DNA from: Clostridia bacterium
GTDB lineage: Bacteria > Bacillota > Clostridia > Christensenellales > DTU072
Direction: 5' to 3'
NCBI GenBank assembly: GCA_028703745.1
Contig: JAQVME010000128.1
Span: forward strand, 1 to 5,049
Length of the DNA stretch: 5,049 nucleotides
The notes under the pieces were generated by a model. It worked only from the letters and a program-made list of their open reading frames with translations, had not been told where the DNA came from and searched no databases. A program made the position numbers and the translations under genes. Positions within the stretch are counted from its first letter, which is position 1. The number at the start of each line of letters is the position of its first letter. Shown here piece after piece: positions 5,039 to 5,049 of the stretch.

Positions 5039-5049
5039 GATCGGAAGAG
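5038..5049 (+). other. probable Illumina adapter residue at contig end
   Basis: The last 12 bases, AGATCGGAAGAG, equal the start of the common Illumina TruSeq adapter. They begin exactly where the L14 reading stops resembling the family. The first A could be genomic or adapter. This is best read as untrimmed adapter carried into the assembly and not as sequence of the organism. Confidence 0.85.

Noticed and set aside
1..5049. Search for an embedded accessory system, mobile element or novel gene in the operon.
   Set aside because: Gaps are at most 15 bases and all twelve genes follow the canonical S10 order with intact frames. No space or sequence is left for an inserted element.

Overview
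This window is an internal piece of the bacterial S10 ribosomal-protein operon. Every gene is on the + strand, in the canonical order rpsJ (3' part), rplC, rplD, rplW, rplB, rpsS, rplV, rpsC, rplP, rpmC, rpsQ, rplN (5' part). The products are S10, L3, L4, L23, L2, S19, L22, S3, L16, L29, S17 and L14. Ten genes are complete and the two end genes are cut. There is no gene-free stretch above 15 bases, no RNA gene, no mobile element, no CRISPR array and no convincing promoter or terminator. The operon's own promoter and leader would lie upstream of position 1.

Organism (inference): a Gram-positive-type bacterium of the Bacillota, most likely class Clostridia. The signs are very strong AGGAGG ribosome-binding sites before nearly every gene, an L22 with a 17-residue N-terminal extension, an S3 of 218 residues without the long proteobacterial tail, and Bacillota-like sequence in L3, L16 and S10. 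Base composition looks close to balanced, with AGA/AGG arginine codons and ATA isoleucine codons used freely. The window starts and ends inside genes and its last 12 bases match an Illumina adapter, so it looks like an assembled draft or metagenomic contig.

Layout: 2-241 holds the S10 C-terminal part. 255-2653 holds the large-subunit block L3, L4, L23 and L2. 2668-4014 holds S19, L22 and S3. 4017-4966 holds L16, L29 and S17. 4979 to the end holds the start of L14. Gaps are 2-15 bases, and two junctions (rplD/rplW and rplP/rpmC) overlap by one base as TAATG. At four junctions the upstream stop TAG is the first part of a TAGGAGG ribosome-binding site. This is the architecture of one polycistronic message with tight translational coupling, giving balanced output of subunit proteins.

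The products act together in the ribosome. L3 and L2 support the peptidyl-transferase region, L4 and L22 line the exit tunnel, and L23 and L29 form the tunnel exit. L16 sits at the A-site of the 50S, S3, S10 and S19 are in the 30S head, S17 is in the 30S body, and L14 is at the subunit interface. I found no undescribed system here. The points worth a second look are the adapter at the 3' end, a degenerate GXXG loop in S3, the stop/ribosome-binding-site overlaps, and the codon usage.
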